Shown: positions 14,164 through 21,074 of the stretch, piece by piece
Position numbering within the stretch: position 1 is the first letter of the stretch
Layout of the letters: the number at the start of each line of letters is the position of its first letter
Source: a virus
Length of the DNA stretch: 22,244 bases
Direction: 5' to 3' (one strand)
IMG/VR virus record: IMGVR_UViG_3300014819_000010
Span: 32,981-55,224 of that record
The notes under the pieces: generated by a model
What the model was told of the DNA's origin: nothing
Databases searched by the model: none
What the model saw: the letters and a program-made list of their open reading frames with translations, nothing else
Position numbers and translations under genes: made by a program

Positions 14164-14793
14164 TTAATATATTCTGACGCAAATCAGATTACAAATTGGA
14201 CGATTATTTTCAATTCGATAATTCATAGCTTTAATGCGATACATAAATTTGTTTTCATTGATAAGATTTACTTGAATATTGTTGAATTGTGTACGTCCAT
14301 ATAATCCAAGTATAACAACATCATTACGTTTAAGTTTTTTACGACGCCGGGGTCGTGTCCCCTTCGCCGCAAAAAGTTCTTTCCAAAGTTGCAAGCGCCG
14401 TTTTCTTTTTTGTTCTGAGCCATGTTTTTGATCAATAAAAAATGTTAACAACTTTAATAATTTGACCGGTGAGTCGGCGCTTACATTAATTTCTAATGTA
14501 TCACTTTCTGAATCCAAATTATTTGATTGAATATTGACGATATGACAATTCATGCTAAATTTAGCATTTGTTTGTGTTGCTTTAAGCTGCAAAGTATATC
14601 GGATACCATCTTCAACTAGTGATTTAGTTCGAAGAGATTGCGTAATTGATTTTTCTGATTCTTCCAATAAATCATCTAGCTCTTTTAGAGCCGCAATTCT
14701 TTTTGCTTTTTCATTATACGTATCTTCTGTGTCAATGAGACTTTTTGGGTCTAGAACTACATCAGGTACATCACTAGTTATTATATTACTCAT
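14164..14793 (-). CDS. Hypothetical protein (209 aa)
   Basis: The start overlaps the preceding stop (ATGA). The first 65 residues are acidic and helical (NEKAKRIAALKELDDLLEE). A beta-rich middle follows (YTLQLKATQTN, MNCHIVNIQS, TLEINVSA). A very basic patch lies near residue 150 (GTRPRRRKKLKRND), then a beta-rich C-terminus (VVILGLYGRT, CNLICVRIY). The basic patch suggests contact with nucleic acid or an acidic partner. No family is recognised; an assembly or baseplate-type role is possible but unsupported. Confidence 0.85.
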   Translation of the reverse strand: MSNIITSDVPDVVLDPKSLIDTEDTYNEKAKRIAALKELDDLLEESEKSITQSLRTKSLVEDGIRYTLQLKATQTNAKFSMNCHIVNIQSNNLDSESDTLEINVSADSPVKLLKLLTFFIDQKHGSEQKRKRRLQLWKELFAAKGTRPRRRKKLKRNDVVILGLYGRTQFNNIQVNLINENKFMYRIKAMNYRIENNRPICNLICVRIY

Positions 14794-15110
14794 TTTATTT
14801 CTATTTTCGAAAATATTTCTTCAATATTTAAGACTATTTTATAACATTCTTTAATATGTTGTTTACCATTTTCAGATTGAACTTTGCATGTAACATATGC
14901 AAAGTCTTCATCTTGTTTTTCTTCTAGAAAGATAAAGATATCATGACCATGTTTCATATTCAGTATATCAACAGTTAGATATCCATATTCTTCGGCCAAT
15001 ATTTTTATTGGCCGTCTAAAAACAAAAAGAACCGGACCTACCGCACGGGTAGACCAGTTCTCTGGAAATAATTTATATAGTGGATGATTTAGTAATTCTG
15101 GATCTGGCAT
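14790..15110 (-). CDS. Hypothetical protein (106 aa)
   Basis: A TTG two codons earlier is open, but the ATG at 15110 lies two bases after the upstream stop and is the better start. The product begins MPDPELLNHPLYKLFP and continues with strands (VGPVLFVFRRPIKI, YLTVDILNM, DIFIFLEEK, FAYVTCKVQ) and a final helix (CYKIVLNIEEIFSKI). It is likely a small alpha/beta fold. No family is recognised. Tight spacing with both neighbours indicates one operon with the sigma-like gene upstream. Confidence 0.82.
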   Translation of the reverse strand: MPDPELLNHPLYKLFPENWSTRAVGPVLFVFRRPIKILAEEYGYLTVDILNMKHGHDIFIFLEEKQDEDFAYVTCKVQSENGKQHIKECYKIVLNIEEIFSKIEIK

Positions 15111-15112
15111 AA

Positions 15113-15886
15113 TCAATTCTCATTCTTCCTAGGACGCCCACGCTTCTTACTTGGGTAAAGATGCTTGCTCAACATCGTTTGAAAACTCTTCATTCGATTA
15201 TTCTGCTTAAGGATATCTCCACGAAGATATGCAGAAATTTCTGTTGCATCTTGCTTCATGAGGAACTTAATCATTTCAAGTTCGCCTGTGGTCTTGATAT
15301 CATGCATTTCCAGTGGAGTAATCTGATATGCCTTCTGGATCGCATCTAGAAACATATTAATGTTATTACAGGAGATTAGAAGAGTCGCATATGCATCAGC
15401 GACAACTTGATGAGCGGCGCTAATACGATCCATGGCAGCATCCATGCCATCACGATGGCGACCGGTCATAAGCTGCATCTTGGCAGTTCCAGACGTTTCA
15501 AGCTTAAGTGCCATCATGGCAGTAATACCATGAAGTTCTTGTCCAATCTCTTTAAGAGATACATCGCCGGTATTATAGATTGCTTCCTTCTTGCCCTTTA
15601 CGGGCTTTGTTGGGCTTTCAAAATCGATCTGAGCGAAATCACTCTTAAGGGACTTCTTGATAGCCCAATCATCACATACGTCCGCAGGAGAAAGCGGGAA
15701 ACCACTACGGGGATCGGAAATATATGCCAAAACATTTTCAACAGAAACATTCGGATTATACCATGCGGTATTCTTTCGATTATCGTTGAAATAATAACTC
15801 ATAATCCACTCGCAAAGCTTCGTACGATCTCGAAGGCGAGCGAAAAGAGGATTGACATTATCCGGATTAATCTTCATGTTATTCAT
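15113..15886 (-). CDS. Sigma-region-4-like HTH protein with AT-hook
   Basis: A TTG is open one codon further out, but GGAG six bases before the ATG at 15886 favours that start (257 aa). Residues 108-135 read DVSLKEIGQELHGITAMMAL, which matches the helix-turn-helix of sigma70 region 4 (consensus LxEIGxxLxGIT, contacting the -35 box). The C-terminus, KKRGRPRKN, is an AT-hook that binds the DNA minor groove. No clear region 2 is visible; the N-terminal third (LCEWIMSYYFN) is unfamiliar. It could be a divergent phage sigma or a late-transcription adapter. A strong-looking promoter precedes it. The operon continues with three unknown or virion-like genes. Confidence 0.82.
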   Translation of the reverse strand: MNNMKINPDNVNPLFARLRDRTKLCEWIMSYYFNDNRKNTAWYNPNVSVENVLAYISDPRSGFPLSPADVCDDWAIKKSLKSDFAQIDFESPTKPVKGKKEAIYNTGDVSLKEIGQELHGITAMMALKLETSGTAKMQLMTGRHRDGMDAAMDRISAAHQVVADAYATLLISCNNINMFLDAIQKAYQITPLEMHDIKTTGELEMIKFLMKQDATEISAYLRGDILKQNNRMKSFQTMLSKHLYPSKKRGRPRKNEN

Positions 15887-15917
15887 CAATGACTCCAGGG
15901 TGACAACAATTAATATT

Positions 15918-15946
15918 ATTATCTCATATCAGGAGTTCAAATTCAA
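15918..15946 (-). promoter_or_regulatory. Promoter for the sigma-like gene operon
   Basis: On the minus strand TTGAAT (15941-15946), a 17-base spacer and GATAAT (15918-15923) give ideal spacing. The start would be near 15911, leaving about 25 bases of leader that include the GGAG ribosome site. Confidence 0.72.
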
Positions 15947-15968
15947 GGGATTAAAATTGCCACATTTT

Positions 15969-16853
15969 TCAGAAGAATTTGCGTACAAGAGAAGGTCTAC
16001 CGGCAGTTTCTTTTGCTCTTAATGCATCTGTGAAGCGAGCAATAACTGGAAGTTGTGAGCCACGAAGATATAATCTAATAAGTTCTGCTGCTGCTTCTTC
16101 TTCTGCACCTTCTTCAGCCATAGCTTGAAGGTCAACTAATAGTTCAATATCACGTTCTGTTGCTCTTGGCATTTTAAGAACGTCCATTACGAAATCTTCA
16201 ACGCCTTTTTCTGCAAGACGTTCAATAAACTGTTTAGCTGCTGGAACTGCCAAAGCTTTTAGACTTTCTTTTGATTCAAGACCTCCTCTAGATACGGCGG
16301 CTTTCTTAAAACGTTCCATAGCTTTCTTTTCTAGTTCTGCGGCTCTTTGTACAGATACACCAAGTTCTTTAGCAATATCTTCAAGAGATGCTCCACCTGT
16401 CATTCCTTTTGTTTGATATTTCTTACCAGTCTCTTCTTCCTCTACATCAGCTTCTTCTTTTTCTGATGGAGTTTCTTCACTACCAAGAGCTGCTTTTGTT
16501 GCACCAGTATTATTAATAAGATCCTTAAGCTTATTTGGAGTCATGGCAGAATAACCAAGAATTGATTTTCCATTAAGTCCATCAACATAAAATTTATCTA
16601 GAATAGTCTTTAAATCTTCTCTTGAAGTACGACCTTGAAGCATATTAAGATAACGTTTTTGATCTGGAGATATATCGCCTTCAGTTTGACGAGCTAACAT
16701 TTTAAGTACCGCTTCTGCATTCCTTAAATTTGTTGCAGAAATAAGAGCAGCAGCTTGTTCACGACGCTGGCTGCTACGTCCTTGTTGTGCTTTAATTTCT
16801 TCATTTGCAGCCTCTGCAATTAAACTTTTTAATTTTTTCATTGTTATTTTCAT
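15969..16853 (-). CDS. MKIT-type putative virion protein with sigma-like HTH (294 aa)
   Basis: The frame is open from a TTG at 16859, but the ATG at 16853, two bases after the upstream stop, gives the N-terminus MKITMKKLKSLIAEA, an amphipathic helix start that recurs in putative phage virion proteins. An Arg/Ala-rich helical region (about 25-110) and an acidic linker (125-142) follow. Residues 155-185 (ASLEDIAKELGVSVQRAAEL, then EKKAMERFKK) closely resemble sigma70 region 4. The C-terminal helices (FIERLAEKGVEDFV, ELLVDLQAMAEEGA) end in a basic tail (GRPSLVRKFF). No region 2 is seen. The combination suggests a packaged DNA-binding or transcription factor, but either half could mislead. Confidence 0.85.
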   Translation of the reverse strand: MKITMKKLKSLIAEAANEEIKAQQGRSSQRREQAAALISATNLRNAEAVLKMLARQTEGDISPDQKRYLNMLQGRTSREDLKTILDKFYVDGLNGKSILGYSAMTPNKLKDLINNTGATKAALGSEETPSEKEEADVEEEETGKKYQTKGMTGGASLEDIAKELGVSVQRAAELEKKAMERFKKAAVSRGGLESKESLKALAVPAAKQFIERLAEKGVEDFVMDVLKMPRATERDIELLVDLQAMAEEGAEEEAAAELIRLYLRGSQLPVIARFTDALRAKETAGRPSLVRKFF

Positions 16854-16855
16854 GA

Positions 16856-17131
16856 TCAATCTTCAGCTTTCTCTTCAGATGATGGGGGAGGAATTGATGG
16901 GGTACCCGAAGTATTGCCTTTTTCAGCCCATCTACGGCCAAAGTACAAAACCGTCAGTGGTGTTAGATAACTCATTGCTTCTGTGCCGGAAAATTCTCTT
17001 ATTTTCAATCCAAAAGCTTCTTCTACAATCGAAACAAGAAGCCATAAAGTTACCACAGCATATCCTATTACCATCATAGTAAATGAAGCAGATTTTTTTC
17101 CATCACTTTGTTTTAAAAGAGGTACTTGCAT
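16856..17131 (-). CDS. Small membrane protein, holin candidate (91 aa)
   Basis: AAAGGAT precedes the ATG. One clear membrane helix spans residues about 17-38 (FTMMVIGYAVVTLWLLVSIV) and a shorter hydrophobic segment at about 53-65 (AMSYLTPLTVLYFG) leads into RRWAEKG. The C-terminal tail is hydrophilic with Pro/Ser/Glu. Size, two hydrophobic segments and position next to the spanin-like genes suit a holin, which would permeabilise the inner membrane to start lysis. No endolysin is in the window, and other small membrane roles are possible. Confidence 0.8.
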   Translation of the reverse strand: MQVPLLKQSDGKKSASFTMMVIGYAVVTLWLLVSIVEEAFGLKIREFSGTEAMSYLTPLTVLYFGRRWAEKGNTSGTPSIPPPSSEEKAED

Positions 17132-17152
17132 ATCAATCCTTTTTATTAAGTA

Positions 17153-17728
17153 TTAATTTCCAGCAACAAATCCCATGAGGAAGCCACCAATAACTCCAAC
17201 TAGTAAACCACCAGCACCAACTAATACAGCAGCCCATGGAAATTCCGAGCCACGATTAACAATTGTTTCATTCATTCTCATTAATCTAGCGATCTCTGTA
17301 TCTCTTGCCTCTATAATAAGACGAAAACGAATGCGATCAGCATTAATTTGCAATCTCAAATCTTCCATCTCGGTTCTTAATCTTAAATCATAAGCAGTTC
17401 TCATGCTTTCCATGGATACTGCTACACGCTGTTGATAAGCTTCTAACTCAGCTATAATATAAGCTGCTTGTTCATTTGAAAAGAAAACACCTGGATATGG
17501 CGCCACAAATTCTTGATTTAACGTTAATGCAAATGGTGCTGGAGTAGGAGTTGGATTAGGCTCAATTGCGGGCACTACAACAGCTTCTATAGGCGCTAAC
17601 TCAATAGGAGGCATATCTGGGAAACCATGATCATCTACAGCGGTTGTAGAGCCTCCTGGGCGATTTGTTGTAGTACATCCAAACAATATGAAAATCATTA
17701 AAAAAGAAGATATTAGTTTTTTACTCAT
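17153..17728 (-). CDS. Lipoprotein with C-terminal membrane segment, spanin-like
   Basis: The N-terminus (MSKKLISSFLMIFILFGC) is a lipoprotein signal with acylated Cys18. A Pro/Ala-rich periplasmic stretch follows, then a long coiled coil (about 85-155, AELEAYQQRVAVSMESM and LRLQINADRIRFRL), and a final Gly-rich membrane helix (163-191, VLVGAGGLLVGVIGGFLMGF). Lipid anchor, coiled coil and C-terminal membrane helix together are the plan of a unimolecular spanin such as T1 gp11, which fuses outer and inner membranes at lysis. It is coupled by ATGA to an inner-membrane spanin-like gene, unexpected for a true u-spanin. It could alternatively be an outer spanin with an unusual tail. Confidence 0.83.
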   Translation of the reverse strand: MSKKLISSFLMIFILFGCTTTNRPGGSTTAVDDHGFPDMPPIELAPIEAVVVPAIEPNPTPTPAPFALTLNQEFVAPYPGVFFSNEQAAYIIAELEAYQQRVAVSMESMRTAYDLRLRTEMEDLRLQINADRIRFRLIIEARDTEIARLMRMNETIVNRGSEFPWAAVLVGAGGLLVGVIGGFLMGFVAGN

Positions 17729-18147
17729 GGTGTTGACCTTCCAAATCCGAATGTTCTGTTATAGCTATTAACCAATTCCGAAGGATTATTTACTAGTTCT
17801 GTTGTTCTAGCGCCACGATTTCTACGAATTCGATCTATTTGAGTTTGAAGATCAGAACGTATCTCTTCCATTCTTCTTTCATAATCATTTCTGAGAGCTT
17901 CACGGGCTTCTCTTTCATCATTAACAGTTTTATTTAAATTATCAATCGTCTCATGATTTGCTATGATAGCAGTATTTTGTTCTTTAATCAAAGTAGACAT
18001 AACAGAATTTGCTTTATCTATCTGATTTATTCTTTCATAAATAAAGAAACTGGCTACCGCCACTCCTACAATGAGTAGTAATGATAGCCAGTTATTCTCA
18101 AAAAATGATTTAATACCTTTGTTGGTGTTTATAACGTTATTTTCCAT
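17725..18147 (-). CDS. Inner-membrane coiled-coil protein, i-spanin-like (140 aa)
   Basis: One N-terminal membrane helix (residues about 20-37, WLSLLLIVGVAVASFFIY) is followed by a coiled coil of roughly 70 residues (IDNLNKTVNDEREAREALRN, then DYERRMEEIRSDLQTQIDRI) and a short polar tail. This is the topology of lambda Rz-type inner spanins: inner-membrane anchor with a periplasmic rod. The next gene overlaps by ATGA and encodes a lipoprotein, as in many Rz/Rz1 pairs. No sequence-level Rz identity is claimed; the call rests on topology and order. Confidence 0.8.
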   Translation of the reverse strand: MENNVINTNKGIKSFFENNWLSLLLIVGVAVASFFIYERINQIDKANSVMSTLIKEQNTAIIANHETIDNLNKTVNDEREAREALRNDYERRMEEIRSDLQTQIDRIRRNRGARTTELVNNPSELVNSYNRTFGFGRSTP

Positions 18148-18148
18148 A

Positions 18149-18505
18149 TCAATTTATATATTTTTTTTCTTTGGATGATTCTTCATCTTCAGATTCATCT
18201 TCATCTTTACGTATACTAGTTGCATTTAAATTTTCATATGCAAAAGCCATTTCTTCTAATGATGTATTAATTTCTCTTATTGCATCAGACTGTTTGCAAA
18301 CAATATTTGTTTGAATTTCAATTTTTTGTGCGAGAAAGGTAATAACTAATTCTAAATTTTCAATTTTTTCTAATAATACTTGATTATCAAACTGTTTTAA
18401 TCGATTTGTTAATTCTTCAGAATTTTCAGTGGTTACTGATAAGATTTTAACTGTTTCTTTTGTTTCTGATTTAACACCCAACCATTTTAACAAATTTTTA
18501 AACAT
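18149..18505 (-). CDS. Coiled-coil hypothetical protein (118 aa)
   Basis: GAGGAAG precedes the ATG. The basic N-terminus (MFKNLLKWLGVK) gives way to a long coiled coil (about 30-95, ELTNRLKQFDNQVLLEKIEN, then LELVITFLAQKIEIQTN) and an acidic tail (DEDESEDEESSKEKK). There is no signal peptide or strong membrane helix. The gene ends one base before the i-spanin-like gene, so it belongs to the same operon. No family is recognised; an accessory lysis or virion rod is possible but unproved. Confidence 0.82.
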   Translation of the reverse strand: MFKNLLKWLGVKSETKETVKILSVTTENSEELTNRLKQFDNQVLLEKIENLELVITFLAQKIEIQTNIVCKQSDAIREINTSLEEMAFAYENLNATSIRKDEDESEDEESSKEKKYIN

Positions 18506-18512
18506 AACTTCC

Positions 18513-18806
18513 TCATTTCTTAGATAATTCGTGAGCTATCATGCGATATAAAGTTTCAGCATCAACGTGTTCTTCTTTGCCCTCCAATATTCTTTGTTTT
18601 TTATATTCAGTAGCTTCTTGTAATATTTCTACCAATCTTTGATCATTAATCGATATTTGTTGAATGACATAACCCATAAATTGATGAGCAGTTAAACCAT
18701 GACGAAATAAGACCTTTTTTAAATTTAGCATTTCTTCCTGAGTAAATTGCAATTCTAATGCTTCTTTCGGAAGAATCTTTTTTGGTCGTCCTGGTCCACG
18801 TTTCAT
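18513..18806 (-). CDS. AT-hook protein (97 aa)
   Basis: The N-terminus MKRGPGRPKK is an AT-hook (GRP core), which binds the minor groove of AT-rich DNA. The remaining 80 residues are helical (QEEMLNLKKVLFRHGLTAHQ, EILQEATEYKKQRI, ETLYRMIAHELSKK) and include LTAHQFMGYVIQ, which resembles a ribbon-helix-helix or small HTH dimer unit. The ribosome site GGAGGAG lies inside the Gly-rich coding end of the upstream virion-like gene. Probable DNA-binding or regulatory protein; it might also coat DNA. Confidence 0.82.
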   Translation of the reverse strand: MKRGPGRPKKILPKEALELQFTQEEMLNLKKVLFRHGLTAHQFMGYVIQQISINDQRLVEILQEATEYKKQRILEGKEEHVDAETLYRMIAHELSKK

Positions 18807-18809
18807 TTT

Positions 18810-19685
18810 TCAATCTCCTCCACCTCCACCAAGCTGTCCTCCTTCGCCACCAGCATTATATGCATATGGAGTTGGGAATTCTCCTCCTCCAGCAGTAGAA
18901 GTGTATTCCGTGTTCGTAGGATGCAATCCATAATTTCGTTCCATAATCTGCAAAAACATTTTAGCAGTTCTTTCATCATAGTTTGTTCGCATATATTCTT
19001 CAACACGATTTAGTATAATTGAACGTGGATTTAGTAATGCATCGTAATTGTTAATTAATCGTGCAATGCTTCTAGTAAAATCATTTAAGTTAATTTTTGG
19101 TGTGTTAACTATCGGTGGTCCTTCTGGTGCAGTACCACCACCTGCATCTCCTGCATCATCTGTATCTCCACCCACATCACCACCCAGATCGGCTGCACCA
19201 GCATCTTCGGCAGGTTCTTCTGGCGGAGTTTCTTGTTCAAAGAGCAAGCTTTTTAGTTTAAGCAATTGCTTTTCTTCTAATGATGTTGGTGTAGATTGTT
19301 GAGCTAATGTTTCGGGGGCTGGAGATGCTGCTGGAGTAGGAGCAGGACCAGGCATACCAGTTTGCGGTATACTTTCACGCTCGTAACGAACGATATAACG
19401 ATCAATTACTTGATCTAGAGAAACGTTTTTTTGTGGAACCGGAGCAAAATCGGCCATTTGTTGTGGATATTGAGCTTGAACTACTTGTTCTTTTAAAACT
19501 AAATCCTTATTGCGAGCAACATATAATAGATTATTAATACGAACATATGAATGTTGTTTGTCAATAAGACGCACGTGCTCATATAGGGTTCCAGCAGGAA
19601 TACTTACAGGACGATTTGAACGTGTGGTATAACCAAGCTTGCCGCCGTGGCGAACCATTAATGCATTTGTTTTTAACTTTTTCAT
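18810..19685 (-). CDS. Putative virion protein with Pro/Gly-rich linkers (291 aa)
   Basis: GAGGATGATAT precedes the ATG. An N-terminal beta-rich domain (about 1-75, YTTRSNRPVSIPAGTLYEHV and HSYVRINNLLYV) is followed by a Pro/Ala linker. Then comes LLKLKSLLFEQETPPEEP, the same amphipathic helix plus LxEQE pattern as the 157-aa protein. A Gly/Asp-rich stretch and a helical C-terminal domain (FTRSIARLINNYDALLNP, MFLQIMERNYGL) follow, ending in Gly repeats. No catalytic motif is visible. Composition and layout suggest a virion component; the exact part is unknown. Confidence 0.87.
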   Translation of the reverse strand: MKKLKTNALMVRHGGKLGYTTRSNRPVSIPAGTLYEHVRLIDKQHSYVRINNLLYVARNKDLVLKEQVVQAQYPQQMADFAPVPQKNVSLDQVIDRYIVRYERESIPQTGMPGPAPTPAASPAPETLAQQSTPTSLEEKQLLKLKSLLFEQETPPEEPAEDAGAADLGGDVGGDTDDAGDAGGGTAPEGPPIVNTPKINLNDFTRSIARLINNYDALLNPRSIILNRVEEYMRTNYDERTAKMFLQIMERNYGLHPTNTEYTSTAGGGEFPTPYAYNAGGEGGQLGGGGGD

Positions 19686-19688
19686 ATA

Positions 19689-20681
19689 TCATCCTCTAGA
19701 TTGGACGCCAGGTGCTTGTGTTGCTGGAGCGGCGGGCGCCGATGGTGAAAGTGGAGTTGTTGCTTGATTACCTAAACCGGTTGTTAATGGTTTTTGTGCC
19801 GGAGGTTGTATTTGCGTAATTGGAACTGTTTCTGCTCTCTCAGCAGCAGAAAGCATTGAATCTGGTTTTGGATTATTCATAGGTTCAATTTTATATATCA
19901 AATCTAGATTACATTTTTCACATACCATCATACGAGCTTCAATAACATCCCAATTTAATTCTTTCATCATCGAAAAAAGATAAGCTTTTTTATCTGTCAT
20001 ATAATCTTTAAAATAAGCATGTTCCCACATGTCCATAACAATAACCGGTATACAGCCAACAGGAATGTTAGTGTCATGACTATCAATTGATACGTTCATA
20101 AAAACATTACGATAGGGTTCCCATACAGTTAATCCCCAACCATTACGAGAAGCCATACATGCTGCCATGAAATCTTCTTGCCAAGCTTCAAATGTACCCC
20201 AATCTCTTGATAGTCTCATGTATGGTAAACTATCAACTCGAATCTCACTATCGACATCTGAAATATTTGCGAAATATAATTCATGAAGTTTTACTCCATT
20301 GAAATTATATGTCTCATCTACTTTAAGAGAGCGATATGAACTGGCACTGCTTTTAACTTCATTTTTGTCCGCTGCAACAAGACCACTTGCAACTTTATTA
20401 AATGCTTCTACATATCCCTTATAAAGTTTATCATGAGAACTTTTTGTTCCATCAGATAATTTTTCAGTTTTCATTAAATGGGACTTGGGTATAAGTGTAA
20501 ACCCTTCTTTAAGGGTATTGATCAATTTTTTTGCCGCATTTGACAATATTGTAACCGGCTGTACAGCTTCTGATATTTTTTTAGGTTTCTCTGGTGCTAA
20601 TCCTTTGGCTTCAAGCGTATTCTTTACTGCTCTCTTCACTTCATCATCTAAAAGGGATTGCAATTCTTTTGTTAATTTCAT
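19689..20681 (-). CDS. Fe/Mn superoxide-dismutase-fold protein with extra termini (330 aa)
   Basis: Residues about 60-250 follow the Fe/Mn-SOD pattern. DMWEHAYFKDY (217-227) is the family signature with ligands Asp217 and His221; GTFEAWQEDF (162-171), GWGLTVW (181-187) and INW-like ELNWDV (241-246) also fit; KLHELYFANI gives a further ligand, His133. The first helical ligand seems lost: in SSHDKLYKGYVEAFN the usual His position aligns to Ser82, with His one residue later. Extras are an MKLTKELQSLLDDEVKRAVK helix, a VCEKC pair (253-257) and a Pro/Ala-rich tail. SODs convert superoxide to peroxide and oxygen; here a non-enzymatic or virion-bound role is equally likely. The neighbouring genes are virion-like. 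Confidence 0.88.
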   Translation of the reverse strand: MKLTKELQSLLDDEVKRAVKNTLEAKGLAPEKPKKISEAVQPVTILSNAAKKLINTLKEGFTLIPKSHLMKTEKLSDGTKSSHDKLYKGYVEAFNKVASGLVAADKNEVKSSASSYRSLKVDETYNFNGVKLHELYFANISDVDSEIRVDSLPYMRLSRDWGTFEAWQEDFMAACMASRNGWGLTVWEPYRNVFMNVSIDSHDTNIPVGCIPVIVMDMWEHAYFKDYMTDKKAYLFSMMKELNWDVIEARMMVCEKCNLDLIYKIEPMNNPKPDSMLSAAERAETVPITQIQPPAQKPLTTGLGNQATTPLSPSAPAAPATQAPGVQSRG

Positions 20682-20718
20682 GATTCTCTACCTTCATAAA
20701 GTTATAGTCTTAATTAGA

Positions 20719-20748
20719 TAAGGCCGGAAAGATATCTCTCCAGCCTTA
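20719..20748 (-). terminator. Imperfect hairpin, possible terminator
   Basis: TAAGGC and GCCTTA close a long stem (with GGA/TCC inside and single mismatches) after the gene ending at 20760. The T-tract is poor, so it may be a weak terminator or an RNA processing signal. Confidence 0.45.
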
Positions 20749-20759
20749 ATTCTTTGTCG

Positions 20760-21074
20760 TTATTCTGATTTTGTTTCTATCGGCAAAAAATATCTTTGCC
20801 ACTTTTCATCCGATATCGCAACCGTTTTCTCTTTATATAAACATATATGATATTCTGATGTTTTTTGCATATCCCAATTTAATGATATAAATGGACTAAC
20901 TAACTTTGCCACTTCTAACTTTAACACTATCCCTTCATAACTTATCTTAGTAATTGGATCTCTATTAGATATCCGCACCCATTTACCCTCATTGTTTTTT
21001 TCTACACAATGAGCCAACACACCTCTTATTGGATGCCCGCCAGGACTATAAAAGCTACAACGATATAATGTCAT
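20760..21074 (-). CDS. Hypothetical protein downstream of DnaE (104 aa)
   Basis: The ATG overlaps the polymerase stop (ATGA), so translation is coupled. The product begins MTLYRCSFYSPGGHPIRGVL and appears beta-rich (EGIVLKLEVAKLVSPFISL), with a charged C-terminus (DEKWQRYFLPIETKSE). No family is recognised. Coupling suggests an accessory to replication or simply use of the same promoter. Confidence 0.83.
   Translation of the reverse strand: MTLYRCSFYSPGGHPIRGVLAHCVEKNNEGKWVRISNRDPITKISYEGIVLKLEVAKLVSPFISLNWDMQKTSEYHICLYKEKTVAISDEKWQRYFLPIETKSE

Noticed and set aside
15407-15892. 161-codon plus-strand frame opposite the sigma-like gene
   Set aside because: The minus-strand gene has a promoter, a ribosome site, an HTH and an AT-hook; the plus frame has none.
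16854-16859. TTG start at 16859 for the MKIT protein
   Set aside because: The ATG at 16853, two bases after the upstream stop, gives the recurrent MKIT N-terminus; a TTG here is unnecessary.
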